A stretch of 64,000 bases of DNA from Microvirga lenta (GTDB lineage: Bacteria > Pseudomonadota > Alphaproteobacteria > Rhizobiales > Beijerinckiaceae): positions 310,001 through 374,000 of the forward strand of contig NZ_JAJBBR010000004.1 of assembly GCF_020532555.1 (NCBI RefSeq), written 5' to 3'. Position 1 is the first letter of the stretch. Each line of letters begins with the position of its first letter. Shown here one piece after another: positions 51,139-60,090 of the stretch. The notes beneath the pieces were generated by a model. It was given only the letters and a program-made list of their open reading frames with translations. It searched no databases and was not told the origin of the DNA. The position numbers were made by a program, and so were the translations under genes.

Positions 51139-51936
51139 TTACGCCACCATCCACTCGTGGGCCGGATCGTTGTGGAACTTCCAGATCCGCTTCGGGCCCG
51201 CCATCACGTTGAGGTAGTAGAGTTCGTAGCCATGCGGAGCGCCGACCGGGTGGTAGCCCTTCGGCACGAGCACCACGTCGCCGTCGCTCGCCGCCAGCGT
51301 TTCGTCGAGGGAGCGGTCGTCCGTATAGACCCGCTGCAGGGCGAAGCCCGAAGGCGGGTTGAGGCGGTGATAGTAGGTTTCCTCGAGGAAAGACTCGTTG
51401 GGCAGCGCATCCCGGTCGTGCTTGTGCGGCGGATAGCTCGACCAGTGCCCGGAAGGCGTGATGACCTCGACCACGAGCAGGCTCTCCGCCGGCTCGGTCT
51501 CGGGCAGGATGTTGCGCACGTGGCGCGTGTTCGTGCCCTTGCCGCGCGTCTCCTGCCCCACCTGATCCGGACGGATGACGCGGGCCGGCAGCTTCCCCTC
51601 GCCGGGTGCCGTGCAGACGGCGATCTCGCAATCCGTCTCCGCCCGGAGCGACCACTCTGAGCGCGCCGGAGCGTAGAGCGACCAGGGATCGGGCTCGAAG
51701 GGCGACGAGCGCCCGCCGATCACGCCGAAATCCTCGGTCCCCGCAGAGACGTGCGCCTTGCCGGACAGCATGACGATGCAGGCCTCCCGGTCCTCCGTCG
51801 CCTGGCGGAGGCTCTGGCCGTGTTGGAGCCGGTAGACCTCGAAGCCGACATAGGTCCATCCCGCCGATGCCGGGGTGATGGCGTGAATGCGGCCGTTCGC
51901 ATCGGGCTTATTCGGTTTGACGAGGAGTTTCGACAT
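51139..51936 (-). CDS. iolB: 5-deoxy-glucuronate isomerase
   Basis: The 265-residue protein is a bicupin with the IolB blocks GWTYVGFEVYRLQHGQSL, SGKAHVSAG, SGHWSSYPPHKHDRD, and ETYYHRLNPPSGFALQRVY. It interconverts 5-deoxy-glucuronate and 5-dehydro-2-deoxy-gluconate. Conserved metal ligands are likely the His/Glu cluster in PPHKH and EETYYH. It follows iolE by 11 bp and is the last gene of the minus-strand iol operon. The ATG at 51936 begins MSKLLVKPN. Confidence 0.95.
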   Translation of the reverse strand: MSKLLVKPNKPDANGRIHAITPASAGWTYVGFEVYRLQHGQSLRQATEDREACIVMLSGKAHVSAGTEDFGVIGGRSSPFEPDPWSLYAPARSEWSLRAETDCEIAVCTAPGEGKLPARVIRPDQVGQETRGKGTNTRHVRNILPETEPAESLLVVEVITPSGHWSSYPPHKHDRDALPNESFLEETYYHRLNPPSGFALQRVYTDDRSLDETLAASDGDVVLVPKGYHPVGAPHGYELYYLNVMAGPKRIWKFHNDPAHEWMVA

Positions 51937-51947
51937 CGGCGCTGCTC

Positions 51948-52832
51948 CTATCGCAATCCTGCTTCCTTCAGGAAGCGGGTGAGGTTGGCGTAGCCCATCT
52001 TGGCATAGGTGAGCGGATGAGCCTTCTTCGGATCCTGCTCGGCCTCGATCACCACCCAACCGCTGTAGCCGGGCAGCTCCTTGAAGACGGAGACGAAATC
52101 CACCATGCCGTCGCCCGGCACCGTGTATACGCCTTCGATGACGGAATCGAGGAAGCTCCAGTTGCCCGCCTTGGACTTCTCCATCACGTCCTTGCGCACA
52201 TCCTTGGTGTGGACGTGGCTGATGCGGTTGCGGTAGCGGCGGGCGAGTTCGGCCGGGTTCGCGCCGCCCCAGGTGGCGTGCCCCGTATCGAGCAGGAGAT
52301 GCGCCGCCTCGCCGGTCGAGCTCATGAAGGCGTCGATATCGGCCTCCGATTCCACGATCGTACCCATGTGGTGGTGGTAGACCAGGCGCACGCCTTCCTT
52401 CAGGGTCTGCTCGGCCACCTGCGTGACGCGCCGGCCATACTCCGCCCAATCGCCGTCCTTCATGACCGGGCGCTGCGAGAGCGGTTTGGAGCGGTCGCCG
52501 TGAATGGCATTGGAGGTTTCCGCAAAGACCAGGACGTTCGATCCCATGGCCTTGAGCAGGTCGAGATGCGGGCGAAGCGCCTTCATCTCCTCATCGGCGT
52601 CCCGCTTCAAGAGCTCCGCCGAATACCAGCCCGAGATGCAGGCAAGGCCGAAGGGAGCCAGAGCCCTCTTCAGGGCTTCGGGCTCGCGCGGGAACTTGTT
52701 GCCCAGTTCCATGCCCTCGAAGCCGACCTGCTTCGCCTCGGCAAGGCAGACCTCGAGCGGCGTCTCGCCGCCCAGTTCCTGCATGTCGTCGTTGGACCAG
52801 CCGATGGGATTCGCCCCGATGCGGATCGTCAT
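51948..52832 (-). CDS. iolE: Inosose dehydratase
   Basis: The 294-residue protein is a xylose-isomerase-like TIM barrel. It begins IRIGANPIGWSNDDMQELGG, the family hallmark, and carries YHHHMGTIVES, LLLDTGHATWGG, ISHVHTKDVR, and WVVIEAEQDP with its metal-ligand Glu, Asp and His residues. IolE dehydrates 2-keto-myo-inositol to the diketone. It sits 21 bp after iolD and 11 bp before iolB. Confidence 0.96.
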   Translation of the reverse strand: MTIRIGANPIGWSNDDMQELGGETPLEVCLAEAKQVGFEGMELGNKFPREPEALKRALAPFGLACISGWYSAELLKRDADEEMKALRPHLDLLKAMGSNVLVFAETSNAIHGDRSKPLSQRPVMKDGDWAEYGRRVTQVAEQTLKEGVRLVYHHHMGTIVESEADIDAFMSSTGEAAHLLLDTGHATWGGANPAELARRYRNRISHVHTKDVRKDVMEKSKAGNWSFLDSVIEGVYTVPGDGMVDFVSVFKELPGYSGWVVIEAEQDPKKAHPLTYAKMGYANLTRFLKEAGLR

Positions 52833-52853
52833 GTTCTTGTCTCTCTTTCGTTG

Positions 52854-54701
52854 TCAGTCGCCGACGCGCTGCGTGGCGAGGGCGTTCTCATATTCCTTGC
52901 GGGCTGCGTTCACCTCGGCCCGCACGGAGACCTCCGGCACGGCCACGTCCCACCAGTGTCCGCCGGCATCCGTCGAGGCCAGGGGATCCGTGTCGATGAC
53001 GATGACGGTGCTGCGGTCGGCACCACGTGCCTTCTTCAGCGCATCCTCGAGCTCGCCGATGCCGTTCACCTTGATCGCCTGTGCGCCGAGGCTCGCCGCA
53101 TGGGCGGCGAAGTCGATCTCCGGCAGGGTCACGTGATTGGTGTGCTGCAGGAGGTTGTTGAAGCTCTCTCCGCCCGTGGCCTGCTGCAGGCGGTTGATGC
53201 AGCCATAGCCGCAATTGTCGAGCAGGACGACCGTCAGCTTCTGGCCGAGCATCACCGACGTGGCGAGCTCGGAATTCATCATGAGATAGGAGCCGTCGCC
53301 GACCATCACGATGACCTCGCGGTCCGGGCAGGCCATCTTCACGCCGACGCCGCCGGCGATCTCGTAACCCATGCAGGAATAGCCGTATTCCATGTGGTAG
53401 CCGAGCGCGGCGCCGGCCTTCCAGTGCTTGTGCAGCTCGCCCGGCAACCCACCAGCCGCACAGACCACCACGTCGGTCGGCGAGGAGGTGCGCTGCACCG
53501 CGCCGATCACCTGCGCGTCGGAGGGCAGTTCCGCATTGGTCGGGTCCGTGTAGCGCGCGGCGGCCTCGAACCAGTGGGTCTTTTCGCTGCTTCCCTTGGC
53601 CGTCCAGGCTTCAGGCGCCTTCCAGCCCGCAAGGGCCTCGCTCAGTTCTTCGAGCCCGACGCGGGCGTCCGCCACCAGCGGCTGCGCATTGTGCTTCGTG
53701 GCATCGAACGCCTGCACGTTGAGGCCGACGATGCGGCGGTTCGGATCCTTGAACAGGGCCCAGGATCCGGTGGTGAAATCCTGCAGGCGCGTGCCGACCG
53801 CAATCACCACGTCGGCCTCTTCGGCAAGGGCATTGGCTGCCCCTGTGCCGGTGACGCCGACGGAGCCGAGATTCGCCGGATGGTCGTGGTGCAGGCTCGA
53901 CTTGCCGGCCTGCGTCTCGCCGACGAAGAGGCCGTGCTTTTCGGCGAAGTCGGCGAGCGCCGCCTCGGCGCCGGAATAGAGCACGCCGCCGCCGGCGACG
54001 ATGAAGGGCTTCTTGGCCTTGCGGATGAGGGCGGCGGCCGTCTCCAGTTCGCTCCTGTCGGGGCGGATGCGTCGCGGCGTCGAGACCTTTTCCGCGAAGA
54101 AGCTCTCCGGATAGTCGTAGGCCTCGGCCTGGGTATCCTGGCACAGCGCGAGGGTCACCGGACCGCATTCGGCGGGGTCGGTCAGCACCGTCATGGCACG
54201 CTGGAGCGCCGGGATGATCTGCTCCGGCCGTGCGATGCGGTCGAAATAGCGCGAGACGGGCCTGAAGCAGTCATTGGCGGAGACCGTGCCGTCGGAAAAG
54301 CTCTCGATCTGCTGCAGCACGGGATCGGGGCGGCGGTTGGCGAAGACGTCGCCGGGCAGCAGCAGGACGGGAAGGCGGTTCACATGGGCGACGGCCGCCG
54401 CCGTCACCATGTTGGTCGCGCCGGGGCCGATGGAGGTGGTGCAGGCCATCATGCGCTGGCGTCGCGAGGCCTTGGCGAAAGCGATGGCCGCATGGGCCAT
54501 GCCCTGCTCGTTATGGGCGCGGTAGGTCGGCAGGCGGTCGCGCACGCCGTGCAGCGCCTCGCCCATGCCCGCCACGTTGCCGTGACCGAAGATGGCCCAG
54601 ACACCGGCGAAAAGCGGCAGAATCTCCCCGTCGATCTCGGTCTTCTGCGCTGCGAGAAAACGGGCGATCGCCTGGGCCATGGTGAGACGGATCGTGCTCA
54701 T
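52854..54701 (-). CDS. iolD: 3D-(3,5/4)-trihydroxycyclohexane-1,2-dione acylhydrolase
   Basis: The 615-residue protein is a ThDP enzyme of the acetolactate synthase fold. Visible are the N-terminal glutamate region (THE)-equivalent YRAHNEQGMAHAA, the central FAD-like domain, and the ThDP-binding block VMVGDGSYLMMNSEL with the Mg-ligand DNCGYG. IolD cleaves the ring diketone to 5-deoxy-D-glucuronate. The ATG at 54701 gives MSTIRLTMAQAIARFLAAQ. It overlaps the stop of the upstream membrane-protein gene by 4 bp. Confidence 0.95.
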   Translation of the reverse strand: MSTIRLTMAQAIARFLAAQKTEIDGEILPLFAGVWAIFGHGNVAGMGEALHGVRDRLPTYRAHNEQGMAHAAIAFAKASRRQRMMACTTSIGPGATNMVTAAAVAHVNRLPVLLLPGDVFANRRPDPVLQQIESFSDGTVSANDCFRPVSRYFDRIARPEQIIPALQRAMTVLTDPAECGPVTLALCQDTQAEAYDYPESFFAEKVSTPRRIRPDRSELETAAALIRKAKKPFIVAGGGVLYSGAEAALADFAEKHGLFVGETQAGKSSLHHDHPANLGSVGVTGTGAANALAEEADVVIAVGTRLQDFTTGSWALFKDPNRRIVGLNVQAFDATKHNAQPLVADARVGLEELSEALAGWKAPEAWTAKGSSEKTHWFEAAARYTDPTNAELPSDAQVIGAVQRTSSPTDVVVCAAGGLPGELHKHWKAGAALGYHMEYGYSCMGYEIAGGVGVKMACPDREVIVMVGDGSYLMMNSELATSVMLGQKLTVVLLDNCGYGCINRLQQATGGESFNNLLQHTNHVTLPEIDFAAHAASLGAQAIKVNGIGELEDALKKARGADRSTVIVIDTDPLASTDAGGHWWDVAVPEVSVRAEVNAARKEYENALATQRVGD

Positions 54702-55813
54702 GCGTGCTCCATTCGAAGGGCGGCGTCGGCATGGGGCGGACGCAGCTTTTTGAGAGATTCCGGCAGGCAGTCCAGCATCCACTCCGACAGCGCGGCGCGG
54801 TGGCGGTGGAGGACGAGGCCTGCTGCGATGATGCCTATGCCGATGAAGGACAGGACGAAGGGGAACAGGAAGGAATCGTCGAAGACCCTGATCGCCAGGT
54901 CGCCCAGGTAGATGGCGATTCCGATCGCGCCGAACAGGGCGAAGGCCCGGCGCACCAGGAAGACCGAGAGCAGGACGAGCGCCACGTTGATGAGGCAGTA
55001 GAAGGCTTTGGCGAGCGCGCTGTCGCTGTGCGAGAGCGTCAGTGCGCCCCAGAAGGCCATGAGGCCCGCGAGGTACAGCCAGAAGGCGACGTCCAGATCC
55101 TTATCCCGCCGGATGTCCACGAACCACGCGACCCCGATCATGACCAGGCCGAACACCATCGAGACCGCGCGTCGCACGGCCCAGTTCTCGGACCAGCTCA
55201 TCTCCCGTCCGTGCAGGAGCCAGGGCGTCAGGTCCATGGACATGAACCAGAGCGCGAGCGACACGACGGCGACGATGAACGGGAAGGGATAGAAGCGAAG
55301 GGCGATCAGGCCGACCGCGACGGTCGCGATCTCCATCAACAGCCAGCTGCTCTTCACCCAGGCGAAGAAGTCCCGGTAGCGTCCGGGGTCGCCGCCGTCG
55401 CCCCACCAGCCGAACTCCTCCTGGATGCCGTAGATGGCCAGCGGCACCATCGTGACGGCAATCGCGATCATCAGGCCACCGGGCGTTCGGAGGGAGCCGC
55501 GGTTCCAGAGGCGGCGTCCCGCGAGCACGAAAAGGGCCCCGTAGACCGCAGCCGTGATGGTAAGCGCCATGCCGCCCAGCGCTTCGAAGGCCAGGGTCGA
55601 GAACAGGCCCATCGCGCTCATGACGATGAGGGTGCCCGCATACCAGAGAAGGTGCACGAGATCGAAGCGGACGCGCTCCGGTTTCGGCCCGACCGGAGCC
55701 GCCGCGGCCGAGGTCTTCCGCGCCCGCAGCACCGCCAGCAGACCGTCGAGCTGGTCCTCCGAGAGCGCGATGGCGCCTCCGGCTGCTTTGATGTCTTCCT
55801 CGGTGAAGGACAT
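54698..55813 (-). CDS. Polytopic membrane protein of unknown function embedded in the iol operon
   Basis: The 371-residue protein has a short cytosolic N-terminus (EEDIKAAGGAIALSEDQLDGLLAVLRARK) and about 9-10 transmembrane helices. Loop motifs include GIQEEFGWWGDGGDPGRYRDF, and the second half has FPFIVAVVSLALWFMSM and AFALFGAIGIAIYLGDL. The tail is basic, ending in ALRMEHA. It overlaps iolD by 4 bp (ATGA) and starts 18 bp after iolC. It is not a known inositol enzyme or transporter family to me. It resembles the DUF2157 type of multi-pass proteins only in general layout. Confidence 0.85.
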   Translation of the reverse strand: MSFTEEDIKAAGGAIALSEDQLDGLLAVLRARKTSAAAAPVGPKPERVRFDLVHLLWYAGTLIVMSAMGLFSTLAFEALGGMALTITAAVYGALFVLAGRRLWNRGSLRTPGGLMIAIAVTMVPLAIYGIQEEFGWWGDGGDPGRYRDFFAWVKSSWLLMEIATVAVGLIALRFYPFPFIVAVVSLALWFMSMDLTPWLLHGREMSWSENWAVRRAVSMVFGLVMIGVAWFVDIRRDKDLDVAFWLYLAGLMAFWGALTLSHSDSALAKAFYCLINVALVLLSVFLVRRAFALFGAIGIAIYLGDLAIRVFDDSFLFPFVLSFIGIGIIAAGLVLHRHRAALSEWMLDCLPESLKKLRPPHADAALRMEHA

Positions 55814-55831
55814 GGCGGCCTCGCTCGTGGA

Positions 55832-57745
55832 TCAAGCAGCCTTTGCACGTCCGGAGGCGCGTTGCCAAGCGTCGACGAGACGCTGGAAGCGGGCCGCCAT
55901 GTCGCCGATCGCCGCCTCGTCGGAAATCTCGCCCTTGAGCCAGCGCCGCGCGGCATCGTTGAAGATCGTGCGGCCGACGGCGAAACCCTTGACCTGCGGC
56001 TCGCTCGCGGCGGCCGCGAAGGCGGCCTCAAGCTCGTCCTCCGGCGCTTCGAGGCCGAGCAGGACGATGCCCCGGCAATAGGGGTCGTTTGCGGAAATCG
56101 CCTTGCCGATGGCGCCCCAGGCGGCGGCATCCCGCTGCGGCTCAAGCTTCCACCAATCGGGCTTGATGCCGAGGTCGTAGAGGCGCTGCAGCACGCGGGG
56201 GATGGTGTCGGAGGTCAGGGGGCCGTTCTTGCCGGCGATGATCTCGACCAGCAGCTCGCGTCCGACGCGGCGGGCGGCGTCGTAGAGGCGAAGAAGCTCG
56301 CGTTCCTGGCGCTCCTTCATCTCCGGCGGATCGTCCGGATGATAGAAGCACAGGCACTTGATGGTGTGACCCACCGGCCATTCGATGAGCTGCGCCCCGA
56401 GGCTGCCGCTGTTCTCGAAGTCGAGCGGGCGCGAACCGGGCAGTTCCACGGGACGGCCGATCCAGAAGGGATGGTCGGCTGCCCGGAACAAAGCCTCGCG
56501 GCCATAGGTCCCGTCGATCAGCATGCCGAAGCCGGGGCGGCCGTTCGCCACCCGTGCAGCCGCCTGGACGGCCAGCACCTTGAAGTCCGGTATGCGGTCG
56601 ATGGAGGCGCCCAGTTCCTTCGCCATCGCCTCCAGCTGGATGCGATGGTCGATGGCGAGCGCCATCAGGGTCTCGGAGCCGGGGCGGCGCGTGGTGGCCC
56701 AGTGGATATGGTTGATGCCCTCGTCGAAGCGCAGCGCCTTGTGGCGGCTGCCGTTCTTCAGGAAGTACTGCAGCTCCGGGAAGGTGGGGATCTCGGGTGA
56801 ACACAGGAGGCGCGAGACCGCGAAGGCGCCGCTCGCATTGGCATAGGCGCAGCAGGTCTCCAGGGCTTCGCCCCTGAGCCAGCCGCGCAGGAAGCCGGAG
56901 AGGAAGGCGTCGCCGGCGCCGAGAACGTTGTAGACCTCGACCGGGAAGCCGGGGCCCTTCACGCCCTCGTCGAGGGAGGAGGGGATCTCGCCCGGAAACA
57001 CGACGCAGCCCATGGGACCACGCTTGCACACGATGGTGGCTTTCGAGGCCGCGCGGATGGCGCGAATGGCCGCCAGAGTGTCCTCGGAGCCGCCGGCGAT
57101 ATGCAGCTCCTCTTCCGTGCCCACGATGAGATCGCAGTCGCCCAGGATAGGCTTGAGGTGTTCGGTCACGGCGTCCGAGCGCACATAGCGCGACTCGCCG
57201 GCGCCGTGGCCGAGCAGGCCCCAGAGGTTCGGGCGGTAATCCACGTCGAACACCACCTTCCGGCCGTTCGCCTTGGCGATGCGGATCGCCTTCTTCTGCG
57301 CGGCGGCGGTGGTCTCGCGGGAGAAATGGGTGCCGGTGACGACGATGGCGGCGGCGGACGCGATGAAGCCCTCGTCGATGTCGTCCTCGGACAGGGCCAT
57401 GTCGGCGCAGTTGTCGCGATAGAAGATGAGCGGGAACGAATCCTCGTCGCGCACGCCGAGGATCACGAGGGCCGTCAGGCGCTGCCTGTCGGTGACGATC
57501 CCGTCGGTCGCGACGCCCTCGCGCTCCATCTGCTCGCGGATGAAGTGGCCCATGGCCTCGTCGCCGACGCGGGTCACGAGGCCGGACTTGAGCCCGAGCC
57601 GGGCGGTGCCGATGGCGATGTTGGCGGGGCAGCCGCCCACGGCCTTCGAGAAGGAGGCCATGTCCTCCAGGCGTCCGCCGACCTGCTGGCCGTAGAGGTC
57701 GACCGAGGAGCGGCCGATGGTGATGACATCCAGGGTCGGCTTCAT
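55832..57745 (-). CDS. iolC: Bifunctional 5-dehydro-2-deoxygluconokinase with C-terminal DUF2090 aldolase-like domain
   Basis: The 637-residue protein has an N-terminal PfkB kinase (residues 1-325): ITIGRSSVDLYGQQVGG and the ATP-anion hole NVLGAGDAFLSGFLRGW with catalytic Asp. Residues about 335-637 are a DUF2090 aldolase-like TIM barrel (FEEGINHIH is the boundary; MALAIDHRIQLEAMAKELG begins it). In proteobacteria this fused form phosphorylates 5-dehydro-2-deoxygluconate and may cleave it. It leads the minus-strand operon. Confidence 0.93.
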   Translation of the reverse strand: MKPTLDVITIGRSSVDLYGQQVGGRLEDMASFSKAVGGCPANIAIGTARLGLKSGLVTRVGDEAMGHFIREQMEREGVATDGIVTDRQRLTALVILGVRDEDSFPLIFYRDNCADMALSEDDIDEGFIASAAAIVVTGTHFSRETTAAAQKKAIRIAKANGRKVVFDVDYRPNLWGLLGHGAGESRYVRSDAVTEHLKPILGDCDLIVGTEEELHIAGGSEDTLAAIRAIRAASKATIVCKRGPMGCVVFPGEIPSSLDEGVKGPGFPVEVYNVLGAGDAFLSGFLRGWLRGEALETCCAYANASGAFAVSRLLCSPEIPTFPELQYFLKNGSRHKALRFDEGINHIHWATTRRPGSETLMALAIDHRIQLEAMAKELGASIDRIPDFKVLAVQAAARVANGRPGFGMLIDGTYGREALFRAADHPFWIGRPVELPGSRPLDFENSGSLGAQLIEWPVGHTIKCLCFYHPDDPPEMKERQERELLRLYDAARRVGRELLVEIIAGKNGPLTSDTIPRVLQRLYDLGIKPDWWKLEPQRDAAAWGAIGKAISANDPYCRGIVLLGLEAPEDELEAAFAAAASEPQVKGFAVGRTIFNDAARRWLKGEISDEAAIGDMAARFQRLVDAWQRASGRAKAA

Positions 57746-57815
57746 GCTATCCCTCCCGCTTCCCGAACCGGTTTCGTCGTCCGGTTCAAGCCTTTTTCAC
57801 GGCTCTTGCAGCTAT

Positions 57816-57829
57816 GGAACGTTTATTCT
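57816..57829. promoter_or_regulatory. Near-consensus IolR box (GGAA-N6-TTCT)
   Basis: GGAACGTTTATTCT differs in one base from GGAA-N6-TTCC. It lies in the iolC/iolG intergenic region, exactly 30 bp from the perfect box at 57846. The spacing places both on the same face of the helix. Confidence 0.55.
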
Positions 57830-57845
57830 ATTAGCAGTTTGAGCT

Positions 57846-57859
57846 GGAACATCAATTCC
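57846..57859. promoter_or_regulatory. Perfect IolR box between iolC and iolG
   Basis: GGAACATCAATTCC matches the GGAA-N6-TTCC motif that I recall for rhizobial IolR (RpiR family). It lies 40 bp upstream of the iolG start and 101 bp from the iolC start, so it could repress both promoters. The iolR gene lies just right of iolG. Confidence 0.7.
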
Positions 57860-57898
57860 AATTTTGCCTGTGAGCCGGCAAAAGACACCGGGGGGACT

Positions 57899-58888
57899 AT
57901 GATCAGGATCGCCGTTTTGGGCGCCGGCCGCATCGGCCGCATTCATGGGCGCAACGCCGCCAACCACGTGGACGCCCGCCTCGTCGCGGTCGCCGATCCG
58001 CACGCTCCCTCCGCGCAGGAGCTTGCGGCCGCCACGGGAGCGGAGGTCGCCTCCCTGGATGAGATCGTGGAGCGCTCCGACGTGGACGCCATTCTCGTGT
58101 GCACGCCCACCACGACCCATGCCGATCTCATCGAGCGCGGCGCCCGCGCCGGCAAGGCCGTGTTCTGCGAGAAGCCGGTCGATCTCTCCAGCGCCCGCAT
58201 CGAGACCTGCCTGAGCACGGTCGAGAAAGCGGGAACGCCGCTGATGATCGGCTTCAACCGGCGCTTCGACCCGAACTTCGCCAGCCTGCGCCGCCGCCTT
58301 GCGGACGGCGAGGTGGGCGAGGTCGAGATCGTGACGATCCTGTCCCGCGATCCGGGTCCCCCGCCGGTGAGCTACATCGCCACCTCGGGCGGCCTGTTCC
58401 GGGACATGATGATCCACGACCTCGACATGGCCCGCTTTCTTCTTCTCGGGGACGAGCCGGTGGAGGTGCACGCGGTGGGCTCGTCCCTCGTCGATCCAGC
58501 CATCGGCGAGGCGGGCGACGTGGACACGGCCGCCGTCACCCTCAAGACCGCCAAGGGGCGGATCGTGCAGATCTCGAATTCCCGCCGCGCCACCTACGGC
58601 TACGACCAGCGCATCGAGGTCCACGGCTCGAAGGGCATGATCCGTGCGGGCAACATCCATCGCACCACCGTGGAGGTGGCGAATGCGTCCGGCATCACCG
58701 TGGATCCGGTCCAGGACTTCTTCCTCGAGCGCTATGCCGACGCCTACCGGGCCGAGCTCGATGCCTTCCTGACGGCGGTGAAGGCCGGCACGGCCTGCAA
58801 CCCGACCGGCCATGACGGGCTCATGGCACAGCGCCTTGCGGATGCCGCAACCGAGTCGGCGCAGAGCGGCAGGCCCGTGAAGCTCTGA
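57899..58888 (+). CDS. iolG: Inositol 2-dehydrogenase (Gfo/Idh/MocA family)
   Basis: The 329-residue protein has the N-terminal Rossmann motif VLGAGRIGRIHGRNA and the catalytic EKPVD block with CEKPVDLS. A conserved FRDMMIHDLDMARFLLG follows in the C-terminal domain. It oxidises myo-inositol to 2-keto-myo-inositol with NAD, the first step of the pathway. The ATG at 57899 follows GGGGGGACT. It is divergent from iolC and lies beside IolR boxes. Confidence 0.93.
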   Translation: MIRIAVLGAGRIGRIHGRNAANHVDARLVAVADPHAPSAQELAAATGAEVASLDEIVERSDVDAILVCTPTTTHADLIERGARAGKAVFCEKPVDLSSARIETCLSTVEKAGTPLMIGFNRRFDPNFASLRRRLADGEVGEVEIVTILSRDPGPPPVSYIATSGGLFRDMMIHDLDMARFLLLGDEPVEVHAVGSSLVDPAIGEAGDVDTAAVTLKTAKGRIVQISNSRRATYGYDQRIEVHGSKGMIRAGNIHRTTVEVANASGITVDPVQDFFLERYADAYRAELDAFLTAVKAGTACNPTGHDGLMAQRLADAATESAQSGRPVKL

Positions 58889-58912
58889 GAACCGTCTCAA
58901 ACCGCGTTCGAG

Positions 58913-58938
58913 GGCCGGGCTCGTCCCGGCCTTTTCTT
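58913..58938 (+). terminator. Rho-independent terminator of iolG
   Basis: GGCCGGG and CCCGGCC form a perfect 7-bp stem around CTCGT and are followed by TTTTCTTTT. It ends 20 bp before the convergent iolR stop. Confidence 0.88.
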
Positions 58939-58958
58939 TTGGCGCGCGTGATCGAGCG

Positions 58959-59807
58959 TCAGATCTCCGCCCGCCGCTCCGCGGTGCCGACGGCGAGGGC
59001 CATCGCGAGGGCGAAAGAGGCGGACAGGGAGCGGAAGGCGCCGAAATCCGCCTCCGCGACCTCGAGCCAGACATCCGCGCTCGTGACCAGCGGACTGAAG
59101 GCCGAATCCGTGATCGCGACCACCGGAATGTCGCGCCGGGCCGCCGCCGCGGCGAGGTCCGCCGTCACGGGCGAATAAGGGGTGAAGCTGATCGCCAGCA
59201 CCGCATCCCGCTCCGTGGCGGTGCCCAGCTGTTCCGGCCCGAGTTGGGCGATGTGGTCGATCAGGATCGCACGCACGCCGAGTTTGCCGAAGGCATAGGC
59301 GCAGTAGGCGGCGACGGGAAAGACCCGGCGCGCGCCGAGCAGATAGATCGTATCCGCCTTCGCCAGGGTCTCGATGGCACGGGAGAATTCCTCCGGGCGC
59401 ACCGACTCGCGCATGCGGCCGAGCGAGACGGCCGCCGCATCCGCAAACCCTTCGAGAAGAGAGGCCGATTGGACGTGGCTGCCCTCGCTGTCGCGCAGAA
59501 CGCGCAGGCGCTCGCGATAGTCGGGAAAGCGCTCTCTCAGGCGGGCGCGGAAGATCTGCTGCAGATGTGAAAAGCCGTCATAGCCGAGGCTTTTGGCGAA
59601 GCGGACCAGGGTCGAGGGCTGCACGCCCGCATGTTCGGCGATGCCCGCCACCGTCCCGAAAGCCACTTCCTCGGGATGCGACAGGGCGAAGGCGGCAAGC
59701 TGCTTCAACCGCTTGGGCATGGTGTCCCTGCGGCTGAGCAGAAGGGTCCTCAGGCCTTCGTAATCCTCAGGAGTCGCGTCCGTGATCGATTCCGAATCCG
59801 CCCCCAT
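58959..59807 (-). CDS. iolR: RpiR family transcriptional repressor of inositol catabolism
   Basis: The 282-residue protein has an N-terminal RpiR helix-turn-helix (LAAFALSHPEEVAFGTVAGIAEHAGVQPSTLVRFAKSLGYDGFSHLQQ) and a C-terminal SIS sugar-phosphate isomerase-like domain (LLGARRVFPVAAYCAYAFGKLG, ISFTPYSPVT, AITDSAFSPL). IolR in rhizobia represses iol genes until an inositol-pathway intermediate binds the SIS domain. The ATG at 59807 gives MGADSES; longer starts read into unlikely promoter DNA. It is convergent with iolG. Confidence 0.9.
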   Translation of the reverse strand: MGADSESITDATPEDYEGLRTLLLSRRDTMPKRLKQLAAFALSHPEEVAFGTVAGIAEHAGVQPSTLVRFAKSLGYDGFSHLQQIFRARLRERFPDYRERLRVLRDSEGSHVQSASLLEGFADAAAVSLGRMRESVRPEEFSRAIETLAKADTIYLLGARRVFPVAAYCAYAFGKLGVRAILIDHIAQLGPEQLGTATERDAVLAISFTPYSPVTADLAAAAARRDIPVVAITDSAFSPLVTSADVWLEVAEADFGAFRSLSASFALAMALAVGTAERRAEI

Positions 59808-59874
59808 GGCTGTCCTGATCCCCAAGTGCTCTACCGCTGCGCGAATGGGAGCTTGACACCGATCCCGGAAAAAT

Positions 59875-59888
59875 GGAATAAAAATTCT
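59875..59888. promoter_or_regulatory. Near-consensus IolR box between iolR and the sugar-binding gene
   Basis: GGAATAAAAATTCT is GGAA-N6-TTCT, one base away from GGAA-N6-TTCC. It lies 67 bp upstream of iolR and 202 bp upstream of the binding-protein gene, so iolR autorepression and control of the transporter are both possible. Confidence 0.6.
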
Positions 59889-60090
59889 AAAGATATAAAC
59901 AAAAGGTCCGGGCGTTCCGTTTTGGGCGAGCCGGGCCGGCAGAGGAGACGCCAAAAAGACGGGTGATTCGGGTTCGAATCATTTGTTTTCCTTCTGCCGA
60001 ACTCCATCGCGCGGCTTCCAGGCCGTAGCGTTCGTCGCGACCGGTCACCGGGAGCGATGCTCGAGAGAAGACCCTTTTGGGAGGAAACAC

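Noticed and set aside
52017..54911. 964-codon plus-strand frame over iolD and iolE
   Set aside because: Both strands stay open because of G+C content; the minus strand encodes recognisable IolE and IolD.
54704..56800. 698-codon plus-strand frame opposite the membrane protein and iolC
   Set aside because: It is Glu/Arg/His-rich, has no domains, and lies opposite recognisable proteins.
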